DNA of 64,000 nucleotides, taken from NCBI GenBank assembly GCA_017527065.1, contig JAFXQO010000010.1, forward strand, positions 1 through 64,000, written 5' to 3'. A model generated the notes under the pieces. It was not told the origin of the DNA. It did not search any database and saw only the letters and a list, made by a program, of their open reading frames with translations. The DNA comes from Clostridia bacterium (GTDB lineage Bacteria; Bacillota; Clostridia; Christensenellales; Aristaeellaceae). The position numbers and the translations under genes were made by a program. The stretch's first letter is position 1; each line of letters opens with the position of its first letter. Below, in pieces: positions 43,930 to 52,221 of the stretch.

Positions 43930-43963
43930 CCCCGTATCAAGCGACGATGCGGGGGCTTTTTTT
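43930..43963 (+). terminator. Intrinsic terminator
   Basis: A 9-bp stem (CCCCGTATC / GATGCGGGG, one G-U pair), 7-base loop and TTTTTTT. Confidence 0.88.
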
Positions 43964-44042
43964 ATCCATTTTTGGCAATAACCGCATAAATCCCCTGCAA
44001 TTCGCGCATGCTCCATATCAGTGATTCATGGGGGGAAAAGCT

Positions 44043-44600
44043 GTGAAAAAAAGTCGATTGATCGCCTCCGCCGCGCTGACCGTGGTCTATTTGATCGCGG
44101 GCGCGCCGAAGGCCCTTTCTGGCGCGGCGGAGGAAACGCCCGTCTGCGGCTACATCCGCCTGCATGTCGTGGCCCGCAGCGACAGCGCGTGGGATCAGGG
44201 CGTGAAGCTGGCCGTAAAGGACGCCGTGAGGGACGAAGCCGCTTCGCTGCTCGCGGGCTGCGGGACGGCGGACGAGGCATGGCGCGTCGTGCAGGACAAT
44301 CTTGACGCCTTGGAAAAGGCCGCCCGGGAAACGCTCCGCGAATGGGACGCCCCGTATGAGGCGAGCGCCTGCGTCGGCGCGTTTGAATTCCCGGAAAGAC
44401 ATTACGGTCAAATCGTCGTGCCGGCGGGAGAATACCGCGCCGTCCGCGTGACGCTGGGCGGCGGCGAAGGCAAGAACTGGTGGTGCGTGCTGTTTCCTTC
44501 GCTCTGCCTGCCTGTTGGGGCTGACGAGGAAACGCCCATCGTGTTCTATTCCGGCCTGGGCCGGTGGCTCGCCGAGGTGTTCGGGAGGGATGCGGCGTGA
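44043..44600 (+). CDS. spoIIR: Stage II sporulation protein R
   Basis: A 185-residue forespore-secreted protein that signals the mother-cell protease SpoIIGA to activate sigma-E. It has an N-terminal signal/hydrophobic segment, then RLHVVARSDSAWDQGVKLAVKDAV, HYGQIVVPAGEYRAVRVTLG and KNWWCVLFPSLC, the SpoIIR signature. The GTG at 44043 was chosen because GGGGGAAAAG sits just before it and it begins the signal sequence; an ATG 15 bases upstream overlaps that site. It ends in a GTGA overlap with sleB, so the three sporulation genes are coupled. Confidence 0.95.
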   Translation: MKKSRLIASAALTVVYLIAGAPKALSGAAEETPVCGYIRLHVVARSDSAWDQGVKLAVKDAVRDEAASLLAGCGTADEAWRVVQDNLDALEKAARETLREWDAPYEASACVGAFEFPERHYGQIVVPAGEYRAVRVTLGGGEGKNWWCVLFPSLCLPVGADEETPIVFYSGLGRWLAEVFGRDAA

Positions 44601-45283
44601 AGAAACAGATCGTCCTGCTGACGGCGCTGTTCGCGCTGGCGATCGCGCTTTCGTTTTCCGTTCTGTTTCCGGCGCGGGCTGCGGTGGTGCTTGAGGTGGG
44701 CTCAAGGGGCGCAAACGTCACCAAGGTGCAGCAGAGGCTGATTCAATTCGGCTATCTGAAGGGCGTCGCCGACGGCCGCTACGGAGAGGCCACGCGCGAC
44801 GCGGTGATCCTGTTTCAGAAGCGCAACGGCCTGACCGTGGACGGGCGCGTGGGCCCGGCGACGGCGGCGGCGCTGGGCGTTTCGCTGTCCTCTCAGGCCA
44901 GCGCGGCGGTCTCAGCCACGGCGTCCGTCTCGTCGGACCAGTACCTGCTGGCGCGGCTGGTTTACGCCGAGGCGCGGGGAGAATCCTACAAGGGCAAGGT
45001 GGCTGTGGCGGCGGTGGTTCTCAACCGCGTGTCGTCGTCCTCGTTCCCGAACACGATTTCCGGCGTCATCTATCAGCAGGGCGCGTTTGAATCGGTGAGC
45101 AACGGAGCCATCAACCTGTCGCCGGACAGCGATTCCCTCCGCGCGGCGAAGGAAGCCATGAACGGCTGGGATCCGACCGGCGGCTGCCTGTATTTCTATA
45201 ACGCCAGCACGGTCTCTTCCGGCTCGTGGATTCTCTCCCGAACGGTCAAGACGGTCATCGGCAACCATTGCTTCGCAATGTGA
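44597..45283 (+). CDS. sleB: Spore cortex-lytic enzyme SleB
   Basis: A 228-residue exported cell-wall hydrolase that degrades spore cortex at germination. A signal peptide (VKKQIVLLTALFALAIALSF) is followed by a peptidoglycan-binding domain (VGSRGANVTKVQQRLIQFGYL, FQKRNGLTVDGRVGPATAAAL) and a Hydrolase_2 catalytic domain (LVYAEARGESYKGKVAVAAV, with the catalytic Glu; CLYFYNAST). The GTG start overlaps the spoIIR stop. YpeB, needed for its stability, is next. Confidence 0.95.
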   Translation: MKKQIVLLTALFALAIALSFSVLFPARAAVVLEVGSRGANVTKVQQRLIQFGYLKGVADGRYGEATRDAVILFQKRNGLTVDGRVGPATAAALGVSLSSQASAAVSATASVSSDQYLLARLVYAEARGESYKGKVAVAAVVLNRVSSSSFPNTISGVIYQQGAFESVSNGAINLSPDSDSLRAAKEAMNGWDPTGGCLYFYNASTVSSGSWILSRTVKTVIGNHCFAM

Positions 45284-45305
45284 CATTCGGTTTCAGGAGG
45301 AAAAA

Positions 45306-46631
45306 ATGACGATAAAACGCATGCGCATGCTGGCTGCCGCCGTCGCGGTCCTTACCGCGCTGGCCGTGGCGCTCACGATCTACGCGCGGGCTCAGGCCGA
45401 AAAGATCGACGCGCTGCAAAACGCCATCAGCGCATCTTATGAGCGCGCGTTCTACGAGACGGCTTCCCTGATGAACGGCATCGAAATCAATCTCGAAAAG
45501 GCGCAGGTTGCCGGAAGCGACGCGCATCGCCGCGCGCTGCTCAATGAAATCGACCGCGACGCCATGAGCGCACAGAACAACCTCGCGGCGCTCCCCGCGT
45601 CTCTCTCCGTCATCTCGGAGGCGCTGAAGTTCGTCAACCAGACCGGCGACATCGCCGCGGTGCTGTGCGGGCGCCTGAACGAGGGCGGCTCGCTGACGCC
45701 GGAGGACGTGGAGCTGCTGGCCCGGCTGCACGGCGCCTGCGTGAATGTGAACGATCTCATCGACGGCGTGATACGGGACATCGAACAGGGGCTTGATCCT
45801 CTCTCGGAGACGGCGGACGGCGCGCCCGTCGCGCAGGTCGAGCGGGTGAAGCTGCGGGAAGTTGAAATAGACTATCCCATACTGCTCTACGACGGCCCCT
45901 TCTCCGACGGGCGCGGCGAGACGGCGCTCAAGGCGCTCGGCGGCCCTGAAATCACGCCCGAACAGGCGCTGGCCGCCGCGCGCGCGTTTGTCGGAGAGGA
46001 CCGCGTCATCGAGGCGCGGCTTGCCGGCGAGGGCAGCGTGCCCGCGCCGAGCTACGAGATAAACCTCTCCACTGGCGACGGGCTGATTTCCCTCGCCCTC
46101 TCCAAACAGGGCGGGCAGGTGATCTACATGATGGTCGAGGGCGCGGCGCGGCGGGCCGCCTTCTCCCAGGCCGCGTTGATCGACATGGCCGCGTCCTTCC
46201 TGAAAAACCGCGGTTATCCGCCGGTGGCCGTCAGCTATTGGGCGGCCTTTGACAATTACCTCACCGTCAACTTCGCCGCCGTGCAGGACGGCGTGGTGCT
46301 CTATCCCGACCTCATCAAGGTCCAGATGAGCATGGAGAGCGGTCTTCCGGTCGGCCTTGAAGCCGTTAATTACCTCTCGAATCACGTCGAAAGGAGCCTG
46401 CCGGAGCCGGCGCTCAGCGAGGAGGCGGCCCGCGAAAGGCTCAACGGGGCGCTGTCGGTGGAACGGGGACGGCTGTGCGTCGTCCCGCGCGGCAGCGGCG
46501 AAGCGCTCGCGTGGGAATTCGCCGCCAGCGCGGACGACGTGCGTTATCTCGTCTATATCGACGCGGCGACGGGCGAAGAACTGAACATCTACCGGGTGGT
46601 GGAGGATGAAAACGGCCAGCTCGTGATCTGA
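45306..46631 (+). CDS. ypeB: Germination protein YpeB
   Basis: A 441-residue spore membrane protein that stabilises SleB. It has one N-terminal transmembrane segment (MLAAAVAVLTALAVALTIY), a central helical region (SASYERAFYETASLMNGIEINLEKAQVAGS) and three C-terminal PepSY-like repeats (ITPEQALAAARAFVG, ALIDMAASFLKNRGYPPV, LSEEAARERLNGALS, with YIDAATGEELNIYRVVE at the end). The sleB-ypeB order is the conserved one in Bacillus and Clostridia. A GGAGG site precedes the ATG. Confidence 0.95.
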   Translation: MTIKRMRMLAAAVAVLTALAVALTIYARAQAEKIDALQNAISASYERAFYETASLMNGIEINLEKAQVAGSDAHRRALLNEIDRDAMSAQNNLAALPASLSVISEALKFVNQTGDIAAVLCGRLNEGGSLTPEDVELLARLHGACVNVNDLIDGVIRDIEQGLDPLSETADGAPVAQVERVKLREVEIDYPILLYDGPFSDGRGETALKALGGPEITPEQALAAARAFVGEDRVIEARLAGEGSVPAPSYEINLSTGDGLISLALSKQGGQVIYMMVEGAARRAAFSQAALIDMAASFLKNRGYPPVAVSYWAAFDNYLTVNFAAVQDGVVLYPDLIKVQMSMESGLPVGLEAVNYLSNHVERSLPEPALSEEAARERLNGALSVERGRLCVVPRGSGEALAWEFAASADDVRYLVYIDAATGEELNIYRVVEDENGQLVI

Positions 46632-46633
46632 AA

Positions 46634-46647
46634 CGAATACATGTTCG
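46634..46647. promoter_or_regulatory. Upstream LexA-like box
   Basis: CGAATACATGTTCG, one arm base away from the Gram-positive LexA (SOS) palindrome CGAAC-N4-GTTCG. It lies upstream of the -35 of the radical SAM gene and just after the ypeB stop. Confidence 0.6.
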
Positions 46648-46667
46648 TAATTTAACGTGGCGTTCGG

Positions 46668-46695
46668 TTGATTTCCGGCGGGAAAGTGGTATAAT
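46668..46695 (+). promoter_or_regulatory. Promoter of the radical SAM cassette
   Basis: TTGATT at 46668-46673, a 16-base spacer and a perfect TATAAT at 46690-46695. It is bracketed by the two LexA-like boxes at 46634 and 46704. Confidence 0.75.
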
Positions 46696-46703
46696 GAGCA
46701 TAA

Positions 46704-46717
46704 AGAACAAATGTTCT
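46704..46717. promoter_or_regulatory. LexA (SOS) box at the transcription start
   Basis: AGAACAAATGTTCT: perfect GAAC-N4-GTTC arms of the Bacillus/Clostridia SOS box, placed 8 bases after the -10 where binding would block transcription. Confidence 0.75.
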
Positions 46718-46743
46718 TTTTTACTTCAAAGAGGTGATTCGCC

Positions 46744-48036
46744 ATGACCATCATGGAAAAGCTGACCATCCTGAGCGACGCCGCCAAATACGACGTGGCC
46801 TGCACCTCCAGCGGCGTGGGCCGCGCGGCGAAGGCGGGCGCTGTCGGCAATTCGATGGCCTGCGGCATCTGCCACAGCTTTTCGGCGGACGGGCGCTGCA
46901 TATCGCTTCTCAAGGTGCTGCAGAGCAACGCCTGCGTTTACGACTGCTCCTACTGCGTCAATCGCCGCTCGAACGACACGGCCCGCGCCACGTTCACGCC
47001 GCGGGAGCTGGCGGAATTGACGATGGCGTTCTACCGGCGCAACTACATCGAAGGGCTGTTTCTGAGCTCAGGCGTGATCGGCTGCGCGGATAACACCATG
47101 GAACTGATGATACGCACGCTGTCGCTGCTGCGGGAGGAGTACCGCTTCGGCGGCTATATCCACGCCAAGGCCATTCCCGGCGCGGACGAACGGCTGGTCG
47201 CCCGGCTGGGTCGGCTGGCCGACCGCATGAGCGTCAATCTCGAACTGCCCTCGCGCCAGAGCCTGCAGCGCCTCGCGCCGGACAAGCGCGGCGAGGATGT
47301 GCTGCGGCCCATGGACCAGATCGCGCAGGGCATAAGGCAAACGCAGAACGAGCTCACGCTCTATCGTCATACGCCGCGCTTCGTGCCCGCCGGGCAGAGC
47401 ACGCAGATGATCGTGGGGGCGTCGCCGGAAACCGACCGGCAGATCCTCTCGCTGACCGCCGGGCTGTATAAAAAGTACCGGCTCAAGCGCGTGTTCTTCT
47501 CGGCCTACATGCCCGTGGTGGCGGACAGCCGCCTGCCCGCGCTGACCACCCGCCCGCCGCTTTTGCGCGAGCACCGGCTCTATCAGGCGGATTGGCTGCT
47601 CCGGTTTTACGGCTTCTCCGCCGACGAGATACTCGACGAGAAACAGCCGAATTTTCATCCTCTGCTGGATCCGAAATGCAACTGGGCGGTCAATCATCCG
47701 GAATTCTTCCCGGTGGAGGTCAACCGGGCGGACTACGAGGCGCTCCTGCGGGTGCCCGGGGTCGGCGTGACCAGCGCGCGGCGCATCCTGCAGGCGCGGC
47801 GCGGCGGGCCGCTCAGCGCCGAAGGGCTCAGGCGGCTGGGCGTCGTGATGAAGCGCGCGCAGTATTTCATTACGGTGGGCGGGCGCATGGGCGTGAACGC
47901 CTCCCTGGGCCGGGCGCAGCTCATCGGCGCGCTCTCATCCGGCGGCGGTATGGCCCTGCCTGAAACCGCGCGCCAGCTCTCTTTTTTCGACACGACGGAG
48001 GAGGATCTGTCAAAATGCCTGACAGGACAAATCTGA
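46744..48036 (+). CDS. Radical SAM DNA modification/repair protein (TIGR03916 type)
   Basis: A 430-residue radical SAM enzyme. The cluster motif is C64-x3-C68-x2-C71 (NACVYDCSYCVNRR); further Cys at 20, 40, 43 and 52 (MACGICH) could bind a second cluster. Residues about 333-356 are a helix-hairpin-helix DNA-binding element (LLRVPGVGVTSARRIL). The family is predicted to act in DNA repair because partners are often fused to uracil-DNA glycosylase; the reaction is unknown. LexA-like boxes flank its promoter. The next gene, its usual partner, overlaps it by 22 bases. Confidence 0.92.
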   Translation: MTIMEKLTILSDAAKYDVACTSSGVGRAAKAGAVGNSMACGICHSFSADGRCISLLKVLQSNACVYDCSYCVNRRSNDTARATFTPRELAELTMAFYRRNYIEGLFLSSGVIGCADNTMELMIRTLSLLREEYRFGGYIHAKAIPGADERLVARLGRLADRMSVNLELPSRQSLQRLAPDKRGEDVLRPMDQIAQGIRQTQNELTLYRHTPRFVPAGQSTQMIVGASPETDRQILSLTAGLYKKYRLKRVFFSAYMPVVADSRLPALTTRPPLLREHRLYQADWLLRFYGFSADEILDEKQPNFHPLLDPKCNWAVNHPEFFPVEVNRADYEALLRVPGVGVTSARRILQARRGGPLSAEGLRRLGVVMKRAQYFITVGGRMGVNASLGRAQLIGALSSGGGMALPETARQLSFFDTTEEDLSKCLTGQI

Positions 48037-48830
48037 TCTATCGCTACGACGGCAGCTTCGACGGCCTGCTCACCTGCGTGTTCGAGAGCTACGCCCGCCA
48101 CGAAACGCCCGACGCCATCCTGTCGCCCGACGAGGAGCAGACCATGCTCTTTGAGGCGCGCCGGATCGAGACGGATTACGTGAAGTCGGAGCGGGTGCTG
48201 CGGGGCGTGATCAACAGGATTTCGCCCGAAGCGGCGGATTTCATCCGCATGGCGCATCTGAGCTGCATCTTCGATCGCGACCGGCGCATCCTGGCGTTTC
48301 TGAAGCTGGGGTTCGAGGCGGGGCCGGGCGTCATGAACCGGTTGGCCGACGTCCGCGTGAACGCGCTGATGAGCGGCGTGCGCTACCTCGAGCGCGAAGC
48401 GCATCATTACATGGGCTTTGTGCGGTTTACGGAGATCGACGGCGTGCTGGCCTCGGTCATCCAGCCGAAAAACCGCGTGCTGCCGCTGATCGATCCGCAT
48501 TTTTCAGACCGATTCAACGCCGAGCGCTTTATCATCCACGACGCCACGCACCGCTGCGCGCTGATGCACATGCCAGGCTGCAGCCGCATCGTGGCGATGG
48601 ACGAGCTGCGCGTGACGGCCTCCAGCCCGCGGGAATTGCAGGTGCAGGCGCTGTGGAAGCGGTTTCACGAGACGATCGCCGTGGAAGGCCGGCTGAATCC
48701 GCAGCTTCAGCGCAACAATCTGCCGCTTCGGTTCCGGCCGCAAATGACGGAATTCCAACCGAAAGAGCCAGCAGGAAAGGAGATCGAGAGATATGAGGAA
48801 GGTGCCGGTCGGCGTCTTGGCGCAGTTTGA
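48015..48830 (+). CDS. TIGR03915/DUF4130 partner protein, probable DNA metabolism
   Basis: A 271-residue cytoplasmic protein, the standard partner of the radical SAM enzyme upstream. YRYDGSFDGLLTCVFESYARHETPD at the N-terminus, EADFIRMAHLS in the middle and ERFIIHDATHRCALMHMPG are typical of the DUF4130 domain. In about two-fifths of genomes this protein is fused to a uracil-DNA-glycosylase-like domain; here it stands alone, with no such extension. It starts within the end of the radical SAM gene. The C-terminus is overlapped by a small third gene. Confidence 0.88.
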   Translation: MPDRTNLIYRYDGSFDGLLTCVFESYARHETPDAILSPDEEQTMLFEARRIETDYVKSERVLRGVINRISPEAADFIRMAHLSCIFDRDRRILAFLKLGFEAGPGVMNRLADVRVNALMSGVRYLEREAHHYMGFVRFTEIDGVLASVIQPKNRVLPLIDPHFSDRFNAERFIIHDATHRCALMHMPGCSRIVAMDELRVTASSPRELQVQALWKRFHETIAVEGRLNPQLQRNNLPLRFRPQMTEFQPKEPAGKEIERYEEGAGRRLGAV

Positions 48831-49017
48831 CGCGCAGGGGCGGCTGCTGCCCGTATCCGTGACGTGGGAAAACGGGCGGATATACAACATCGAGCGCGTC
48901 CTCGGCATGCGCGTGTCCCGCATGAACAGCGCGAACCATCGCTACGACGTGGTCATTCACGCCCAGGAAACCTGCCTGTACAAGGCGGGCGACACATGGT
49001 ATATGGAGGCGGAATAG
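48793..49017 (+). CDS. Small third protein of the radical SAM cassette
   Basis: A 74-residue protein of unknown function: VPVGVLAQFDAQGRLLPVSV, TWENGRIYNIERVLGMR, then NHRYDVVIHAQETCLYKAGD and WYMEAE. The alternating pattern predicts a small beta-barrel with Trp at both ends. It overlaps the DUF4130 gene by 38 bases and has an AAAGGAG site inside it, so it is part of the same SOS-like operon. I do not recognise the family; a DNA-repair accessory role is inferred from context only. Confidence 0.75.
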   Translation: MRKVPVGVLAQFDAQGRLLPVSVTWENGRIYNIERVLGMRVSRMNSANHRYDVVIHAQETCLYKAGDTWYMEAE

Positions 49018-49050
49018 AAAAAAGCCCGTCGCGGGAACCGCGCGCGGGCT
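49018..49050 (-). terminator. Terminator of the ispE operon
   Basis: A hairpin with outer arms AGCCCG / CGGGCT and inner CGCGG / CCGCG; on the minus strand it is followed by TTTTT. Confidence 0.75.
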
Positions 49051-49065
49051 GTCATTATATAGGTG

Positions 49066-49920
49066 CTATTCCTGTATTTCCACGCCGCAGGGTCGGGTTT
49101 CGACGCGCCATGTCTGCGGATGCCGCGCCTTCAGAGCGGTTTCGGCGGCTGCCGGATCGTCGAACACGCCGAAGCAGCAGGAGCCGCTGCCGCTCATGCG
49201 GGCGAAGCGCGCGCCGAGCGCCGTCATGTCTGAAAGGACCTCCGAGACCTGCGGGCAGAGTGCCTGCGCGGGCGGCATGAGATCGTTGTGCGCCGCAGTG
49301 TCCAGCCCTGCGAAATCGCCTTCCAGCAGCGCGCGGGCCGCGGCGGCGTTGTCGGTCGGAAGCGGCGCGGGGGAGCGGTCGTATTGGCTGAACACCGCGC
49401 CGGTAGAAAGGCCGGCCTCCGGCATGACGAGCACCAGGCCGGGGGAGAGCGGGGCGGGCAGCGGTTCCAGCTGTTCGCCGATGCCGCGCACGCGCTGAAA
49501 GCCGCCGGTGAGGCAGAAGGGGAGATCGGCCCCGAGAAACAGCCCCCACCGGCAAAGCGCCTGCGTGGTCAGGCCAAGGTTCCACAGCCGGTTGAGCGCC
49601 ACGAGCGTGGCCGCGGCGTCCGCGCTGCCGCCGCCAAGCCCGGCCATGGCGGGAATGCGTTTGAAAAGGGCGATGGAAACGCCGCTGTCAGGATGATACG
49701 CGTCCCACAGGAGCGTCGCCGCGCGGCAGACGAGGTTTTTCTCATCCCAGGCGCTCTTGCCGCCGGCGATGAACTCCAGGCGGCGGGCGGGCTGAAAGGT
49801 GAGTACATCGCAGAGCGAGACGGACTGCATGAGCATGTCAAGGTCGTGGTATCCGTTCGATCCCAGGCCGGTGATGGAGAGCGACCAGTTGATCTTGGCG
49901 TTGGCGCGCGCGGTCAGCAT
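49066..49920 (-). CDS. ispE: 4-diphosphocytidyl-2-C-methyl-D-erythritol kinase
   Basis: A 284-residue GHMP-family kinase of the MEP isoprenoid pathway that phosphorylates CDP-methylerythritol. ANAKINWSLSI (residues 6-16) is the substrate-side motif with Lys9, and PAMAGLGGGSADAAATL at 90-106 is the glycine-rich ATP loop; the Asp in GADLPFCLTGG and GSGSCCFGVF also match. It is near full length for the family. It follows a lipoprotein gene by 12 bases on the same strand and they share one promoter. Confidence 0.97.
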   Translation of the reverse strand: MLTARANAKINWSLSITGLGSNGYHDLDMLMQSVSLCDVLTFQPARRLEFIAGGKSAWDEKNLVCRAATLLWDAYHPDSGVSIALFKRIPAMAGLGGGSADAAATLVALNRLWNLGLTTQALCRWGLFLGADLPFCLTGGFQRVRGIGEQLEPLPAPLSPGLVLVMPEAGLSTGAVFSQYDRSPAPLPTDNAAAARALLEGDFAGLDTAAHNDLMPPAQALCPQVSEVLSDMTALGARFARMSGSGSCCFGVFDDPAAAETALKARHPQTWRVETRPCGVEIQE

Positions 49921-49932
49921 GGCGATCCCTCC

Positions 49933-50571
49933 TCAGGTGATGGTGGACAGCGAGTCGCGCACGGTCTCGAGTACGGCGGAGAGCTCGGTGAACTCGCGCG
50001 TAGGCGCGGTAAAGTGAAACAGATACACGCGCCGCGTCTCGCGCACATAGAATACCAGCGCGTAGCCCGTCACGGCCTCGTTCGTGTTCGGATCGTAGGC
50101 CGTATAGCGCTGAGAAAAACCGGTGGTGTCCATGATTTCCACGGCCTCGTCCAGCTCGCCCGCCTCGTAGCCGGTGTATTGCTCCTGCACGAGCTTCATG
50201 AAATCGTCCAGGTGCGTGCGAACCTGCCGGCTTGTGGGACGCTCGGCCAGGAGCTTGCTGGTCACGGCCAGGCGTGCGGCCGTTTTGCCGGGATCGACCG
50301 GCTCAATGTAACTGATGGTGGAGCGGCCGGGCTGGTTGATCCAGTGCGAAGGATATTTGAACATCACGTCCAGCGTGGAGTTGCTCACAAGGTAGTACTC
50401 GTAGTCTTCCACGGCCGTTTTCGGCACGGGGCTGGGCGCGGGGGTTGGCTCCGGCGTGGGCTCGGGCGTGGCGGCCGGCTCCTCCGTGGGTTCAACATCT
50501 GTTTTTGAACTGCCGCAGCCCGTCAGCAGAAGCAGCAGGAAGGCCAGCAGCAGGCAGAGCGTTTTTTTCAT
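49933..50571 (-). CDS. Lipoprotein of unknown function
   Basis: A 212-residue exported lipoprotein. The N-terminus is a clear type II signal (LLLLLTGCGSS, lipobox LTGC), then a Pro/Glu/Thr-rich tether (EPAATPEPTPEPTPAPSP) and a folded C-terminal domain with FKYPSHWINQPG and RRVYLFHFTAP, resembling PsbP-like or DUF-type surface domains. The function is unknown. It is co-transcribed with ispE. The GGAGTT-like site and the consensus promoter at 50604 support the start. Confidence 0.87.
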   Translation of the reverse strand: MKKTLCLLLAFLLLLLTGCGSSKTDVEPTEEPAATPEPTPEPTPAPSPVPKTAVEDYEYYLVSNSTLDVMFKYPSHWINQPGRSTISYIEPVDPGKTAARLAVTSKLLAERPTSRQVRTHLDDFMKLVQEQYTGYEAGELDEAVEIMDTTGFSQRYTAYDPNTNEAVTGYALVFYVRETRRVYLFHFTAPTREFTELSAVLETVRDSLSTIT

Positions 50572-50603
50572 GAAGAACTCCTCTCATGCGGTGGTATGTT
50601 TCC

Positions 50604-50632
50604 ATTATAAGGGATTATCGGGAATTTGGCAA
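50604..50632 (-). promoter_or_regulatory. Promoter of the lipoprotein-ispE operon
   Basis: On the minus strand, TTGCCA (50627-50632), 17-base spacer, perfect TATAAT (50604-50609). The 235-base gap 50572-50806 holds no gene; I see no clear promoter for the aldolase. Confidence 0.8.
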
Positions 50633-50806
50633 GGGCGGGGGAAGGCGTGTGTTCGCCCGCGCCTTTGTAAAAATCGAACGCACAGCAGGGGGCAGGGTTA
50701 TGATTCGTTTGAGTCTTTGCGCGGCGGCAGGAATTCCGCGGGTGGCGTCGAAAAGAAAGGGTGTATCAAGAAGAAAATGGATGTACCATTTTGAAGGGAG
50801 ACAGTT

Positions 50807-52093
50807 ATGAGATTTGATCTGCTTCACCCCGCCGACCAGCTGGTCATGATCATGGACCGCATTTACCAGTACGGCATGACCACCACCTCCGGCGGCAACC
50901 TCTCCATTCGCGACGCCAACGGCGACATCTGGATCACGCCCTCCGGCATCGACAAGGGCAGCCTGACGCGCAACGACATCATGCGCGTGACGCCTTCGGG
51001 CGAGGTCATCGGCCCCCACAAGCCCTCCGTCGAGCTGCCTTTCCACCGCGAAATATACAAGCTCCGCCCCGACCTGAACGCCATCCTGCACGCGCATCCG
51101 CCGACGCTGGTGGCCTTCTCGCTGGCGCGTAAGATCCCCGAGATCCGCCTGGTGCCTTCCGTGTCCGCCATCTGCGGCGAGGTTTCCATGGCGAAATACG
51201 AAGTGCCCGGCAGCGAAAAGCTGGGCGAGTACCTCTCCGGCGAATTCGCCAAGGGCTTCAACACCGTCATGATGGAGAATCACGGCGTGTGCTGCGGCGC
51301 GCAGGACCTGTTCCACGCGTTTATGTCTTTCGAGACGCTGGATTTCTGCGGCCGCATTGAGATCGACGCCCGCAAGCTGGGCGAGCCGAACCTGCTCAGC
51401 CCCACGCAGATCGCCATGGATTCCTCCAAGGCGCATCCGCCTCTCGACGCCTTCGTGGCGCGCCAGGTCTCCAGCGAGGAATGCGCCGCCCGCCGCGACA
51501 TGTGCCAGCTGATCCATCGGGCCTATGACCAGCGTCTGTTCAACAGCACCCAGGGCACCTTCTCGCAGCGCCTGTCGGACGGCTCCTTCCTCATCACGCC
51601 CTACAAGAAGGACAGGAAGTATCTGGAGCCCGAGGACATCGTGCGCATCAAGAACGGCATGTGCGAGGCGGGCAAGACGCCCAGCCGCTCAGCGCTGCTG
51701 CACAAGGCGATCTACGAGCGCCATCCGGAGATCGGCTCGGTCATCATCGCGCATCCGCCGGCCATCATGGCCTTCGCCTGCACGGACGCCACCTTCGACT
51801 CCCGCACCATTCCCGAGAGCTACATCAACCTGCGCGATGTGAAGCGCCTGCCCTACGCCTCCAGCTCGCTGGACGTTGAGGGCACCGCGGATGCCCTGTG
51901 CGAGACCACGCCGGTGCTCATCATCGACAACCAGTGCGTGATCGTGGCGGGCTCCACGCTGCTGAACGCGTTCGATCGCCTGGAGGTGCTGGACTACAGC
52001 GCCAAGGCCATCATCGCCGCGCGCGACATCGGCCCGCTGGTGATGATTTCTCCCGAAGAAGTGAAGGACATCGAGGTCGCGTTCAACCTGTAA
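50807..52093 (+). CDS. Tandem class II aldolase/adducin protein with inactive-looking second domain
   Basis: A 428-residue fusion of two class II aldolase domains. The first (about 1-200) has the active-site set: SVELPFHREIY with the Glu, ILHAHPPTLVAFS with the zinc-binding HxH and ENHGVCC with the third His. The second (about 215-425) has the same fold but the Glu is Ser, HxH reads IAH and the third His is Gln (VLIIDNQCVIVAG). The first domain would cleave a sugar phosphate such as fuculose or rhamnulose phosphate; the second is probably structural. A GAAGGGAG site supports the start. Confidence 0.92.
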   Translation: MRFDLLHPADQLVMIMDRIYQYGMTTTSGGNLSIRDANGDIWITPSGIDKGSLTRNDIMRVTPSGEVIGPHKPSVELPFHREIYKLRPDLNAILHAHPPTLVAFSLARKIPEIRLVPSVSAICGEVSMAKYEVPGSEKLGEYLSGEFAKGFNTVMMENHGVCCGAQDLFHAFMSFETLDFCGRIEIDARKLGEPNLLSPTQIAMDSSKAHPPLDAFVARQVSSEECAARRDMCQLIHRAYDQRLFNSTQGTFSQRLSDGSFLITPYKKDRKYLEPEDIVRIKNGMCEAGKTPSRSALLHKAIYERHPEIGSVIIAHPPAIMAFACTDATFDSRTIPESYINLRDVKRLPYASSSLDVEGTADALCETTPVLIIDNQCVIVAGSTLLNAFDRLEVLDYSAKAIIAARDIGPLVMISPEEVKDIEVAFNL

Positions 52094-52112
52094 GTAATCC
52101 AAAAGAAAAAAG

Positions 52113-52150
52113 GCCAGCCTTTCCCGCGCCATGGGGGAGGCTGGCTTTTT
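52113..52150 (+). terminator. Intrinsic terminator after the aldolase
   Basis: GCCAGCCT / AGGCTGGC outer stem with inner CCC/GGG pairing, followed by TTTTT. A smaller hairpin (TCGGTGG / CCACCGA) follows at 52162-52182. Confidence 0.88.
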
Positions 52151-52221
52151 CATGTAAAAAATCGGTGGATTTCTCCCACCGACAGCATTATATTACCACA
52201 CTTTCGGGAAAATTACAAGTC

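Noticed and set aside
43981-44042. Sigma-F promoter before spoIIR
   Set aside because: GCATA with a partial -10 is visible but matches too few consensus bases to support a feature.
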